A stretch of DNA of 8,283 nucleotides. Source: Xanthobacteraceae bacterium (lineage in GTDB: Bacteria > Pseudomonadota > Alphaproteobacteria > Rhizobiales > Xanthobacteraceae). Position numbers and translations under genes: made by a program. The DNA lies in contig JASHRR010001013.1 in assembly GCA_030037185.1 (NCBI GenBank), forward strand, positions 1-8,283, in the 5' to 3' direction. This document shows, in pieces, positions 6,675 to 8,283 of this stretch (the first letter of the stretch is position 1; the number at the start of each line of letters is the position of its first letter). Below the pieces are notes generated by a model. That model ran no database searches, had not been told where the DNA came from, and was given only the letters and a program-made list of their open reading frames with translations.

Positions 6675-6722
6675 TTGTCTATACCTCAGGGGGTATAATT
6701 GCCTATACCCCATGGGGTATAT
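6675..6722. promoter_or_regulatory. Two tandem 24-bp palindromic repeats, CsoR/RcnR-family-like operators
   Basis: Two units of 24 bases lie end to end (6675-6698 and 6699-6722) and agree at 20 of 24 positions. Each holds a dyad: TATACCTCAGGGGGTATA (6680-6697, imperfect) and TATACCCCATGGGGTATA (6704-6721, perfect). A C-tract/G-tract dyad flanked by ATA and TAT is the known operator style of the CsoR/FrmR/RcnR/CstR (DUF156) regulators, which sense copper, nickel/cobalt, aldehydes or persulfide. TATAAT at 6694-6699 overlaps the end of the first unit and could be a -10 element, but it has no good -35. The sites lie 160 bases before the gene at 6882. No such regulator is encoded in this window. 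Confidence 0.6.
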
Positions 6723-6881
6723 CTGTCTGGCAATTGAGTTTGGATCGAATCGTGGGAGGTCCGTTTGAAACGTCCAAGCAAACATTGACTTATCCGTGGA
6801 ACTTATGCACTGTTACCAACGTAAAAAAGTGGGCAGTTGCACGCCGCCTGGGCGGCATGCCGGTGTCATCTGGAGGTAGCA

Positions 6882-7484
6882 ATGACTGCGTTGGCCGACG
6901 TCAAAGTTCAACGAGACCCTATCGTGACCAAGCTTGACGAAGGCAAGCGTGCTCTTCAGGTGTGGCCTCTACCGTTGGAAGAACCATTTCTGGAAGAGTT
7001 CCTGACCTACATTTTCCAGAACTATTGGGACCAAATTGTCTTCGGTCCGTTGATCGAAGGCGCCGCCTACGAATTGACCTGCCCGCGTGAGCCAAGCAAG
7101 ATTTCACTCTTTGACGGCTATCTGACCGTGAGCTTCGACGGGCCGCATTTCCATCTCTGCATCGGTGAAAACAAGGGTTCTCCGAAAGATCCCACCCCAG
7201 AAGACCTTAAAGCGCGGCGAAAGCCGTCGAAGGCTCAAATTTTCCGCCGACTGGACAAGGACGGAGCGCCGATCTCCTGGGGATTTGAAATGCAGAACGG
7301 AGCCGGCCAGCCAATGATTTCGATCTTCTTCGCAAGCCCGTTCCTCTCGGCAGGGGACAAACTCACCAAAGAGCCGATGTGGGAACGCCTGGCCATGTGG
7401 CGAGACATAGCTCAGCGCTATCTCGGACGGGAGCCTGAAGACTTTGACACGACCGGTCGAGGCTTCCGTGGTGGTCACGGATAG
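6882..7484 (+). CDS. Uncharacterised conserved-looking protein with an H-x-H-x-C motif
   Basis: I cannot assign a function. It is a soluble protein of 200 residues without signal peptide or membrane segment, rich in aromatic residues. Notable segments are PLPLEEPFLEEFLTYIFQNY (29-48), FGPLIEGAAYEL (54-65), LFDGYLTVSFDGPHFHLCIG (76-95), RRLDKDGAPISWGF (122-135) and TGRGFRGGHG (191-200). H89, H91 and C93 could bind a metal or a haem or corrin cobalt. It resembles a family of small alphaproteobacterial proteins I recall near B12 genes; I cannot confirm its name. The start at 6882 is well supported by GGAGGT (6872-6877). It lies downstream of the tandem palindromes and 71 bases before the FhuF-like gene, so the two may be one operon. 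A cobalt or corrinoid role is a guess from context. Confidence 0.85.
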   Translation: MTALADVKVQRDPIVTKLDEGKRALQVWPLPLEEPFLEEFLTYIFQNYWDQIVFGPLIEGAAYELTCPREPSKISLFDGYLTVSFDGPHFHLCIGENKGSPKDPTPEDLKARRKPSKAQIFRRLDKDGAPISWGFEMQNGAGQPMISIFFASPFLSAGDKLTKEPMWERLAMWRDIAQRYLGREPEDFDTTGRGFRGGHG

Positions 7485-7555
7485 TACGCTGGTTCGTTCT
7501 GCCTCGCGCGGCCCGGATGGCTAGGTAAGGTTGAAAGGTGTTCCCGGAGGCGCCC

Positions 7556-8283
7556 GTGTTGTCAAAACGCGTGTCATCGCCGCGGCTGAGGGCATCTATG
7601 GTGCGGCCCAGCTATCCATTTCATCGTGCTCGAAGGGATACCCATCCAGTGCGGCCAGTTCTAGCCGACACGATTGCCAAACTGTCCGCCCTGAATCTTC
7701 ACCTGAGGGTGTGTTGCAGACCGCTCGAGCGGCCGAGTTGGTTTGATGCTGACGCGTTGGCCTCGCCTCGAGGTGAGGCCTTGACGTATTTGCTGCATGA
7801 CTTCAAGCACCAGGGGATTGCGCCCAATCGAAAAGCGGCATCTGCCTCGCTGTTGCTGCGGCTCGGTTGGGCCGGCGGATTTGCTATTGGAGCCTATCTC
7901 AGTTGCCGCCGGGTGCCGATGCTGCGCGACTATTCCGTGTCCTTCTCTCCGACGATGCTTCTGCAATCGATATGGGTTGGCGACGCGCGATTCGTCGGTG
8001 TGCACGACGATCCGCTGGCGGGCGGGCTCGAATGGATCGAGAGCGTCGAAGCGAGCGATCTTCGAAGGCGGCTATTGGAAAGTCTCGTCCACTTCACGGA
8101 GCCGGTCGTCGCGACGCAGCATGTATGGTCCGGATTCTCGCGCCACGCACTGTGGGCCATGGTGACGTCTTCCTGGGCCGAGCAATTCGCGAACATCGCC
8201 CGACAAATTGGGGACGAGCCGTGGGGAGTGCAGGAGGCGAAAGCGGTCTTCAAGCTGGCTCCCGAGCTAAATCGCGCGGCGCC
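7556..8283 (+). CDS. FhuF-like ferric-siderophore reductase family protein (3' end outside window)
   Basis: Family members reduce iron(III) in siderophore complexes using a C-terminal [2Fe-2S] cluster. The frame is open from the GTG at 7556 to the window edge, 242 codons. GGAGG (7546-7550) lies five bases ahead of the GTG; an ATG at 7598 is a weaker alternative. Family-like segments are NRKAASASLLLRLGWAGGFA (91-110), AIGAYLSCRRVPML (110-123) and the helix with HVWSGFSRHALWAMVTSSWA (189-208), followed by EAKAVFKLAPELNRAAP. The cysteines that would bind the cluster lie beyond the edge, so they cannot be checked. It is the second gene of a probable pair with the 200-residue protein. Beside corrinoid genes it may reduce cobalt rather than iron, which is inference. 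The family call is moderately sure. Confidence 0.7.
   Translation, partial: MLSKRVSSPRLRASMVRPSYPFHRARRDTHPVRPVLADTIAKLSALNLHLRVCCRPLERPSWFDADALASPRGEALTYLLHDFKHQGIAPNRKAASASLLLRLGWAGGFAIGAYLSCRRVPMLRDYSVSFSPTMLLQSIWVGDARFVGVHDDPLAGGLEWIESVEASDLRRRLLESLVHFTEPVVATQHVWSGFSRHALWAMVTSSWAEQFANIARQIGDEPWGVQEAKAVFKLAPELNRAA

Noticed and set aside
6704..6721. Perfect palindrome as the terminator of the nitrilase gene
   Set aside because: The loop would be two bases and no T run follows. The tandem duplication of the whole 24-base unit fits an operator better.
7797..8165. Plus-strand open frame of 122 codons at the right end
   Set aside because: It is a shadow of the FhuF-like gene, whose frame is longer, runs to the edge and has a strong ribosome binding site.

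Overview
This window looks like part of a corrinoid (vitamin B12) salvage and remodelling cluster from a Gram-negative bacterium. The TonB-dependent receptor shows an outer membrane. The mix of genes (CbiZ, CbiB, a DUF1636 protein, a PduO-type adenosyltransferase) and the moderately high GC content suggest an alphaproteobacterium. That placement is an inference, because there is no rRNA or other taxonomic marker here.

Left part, 1-2592. A BtuB-like TonB-dependent receptor runs leftward off the window edge from a start at 1298, directly behind a run of ten G on its coding strand. An AT-rich intergenic stretch of about 570 bases follows, with short repeats and no convincing gene. A PduO-type cob(I)alamin adenosyltransferase then reads rightward to 2497. 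Its N-terminus appears damaged: the best ribosome binding site and start codon are one base out of frame with the enzyme.

Middle, 2593-5303, minus strand. Three genes are arranged DUF1636 protein > cbiZ (adenosylcobinamide amidohydrolase) > cbiB (adenosylcobinamide-phosphate synthase). cbiZ and cbiB overlap by 16 bases. CbiZ removes the aminopropanol arm of incomplete or foreign corrinoids to give cobyric acid, and CbiB rebuilds that arm, so together they allow a lower ligand to be exchanged.

Right part, 5304-8283, plus strand. It starts with the wreck of a B12 ABC importer: the C-terminal half of a BtuF-type binding protein is joined in frame to the last part of a BtuD-type ATPase, and the tail is frameshifted. 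Next come a nitrilase-superfamily hydrolase, two 24-base tandem palindromic repeats resembling CsoR/RcnR-family operators, an uncharacterised 200-residue protein with an H-x-H-x-C motif, and a FhuF-like reductase that runs off the right edge.

Taken together, the receptor would import corrinoids and CbiZ/CbiB would remodel them. A reductase (possibly the FhuF-like protein) and the adenosyltransferase would make the coenzyme form. The nitrilase, the DUF1636 protein and the 200-residue protein are the uncharacterised candidates for new steps in corrinoid or cobalt handling. No tRNA, rRNA, CRISPR array or intact mobile element was found.
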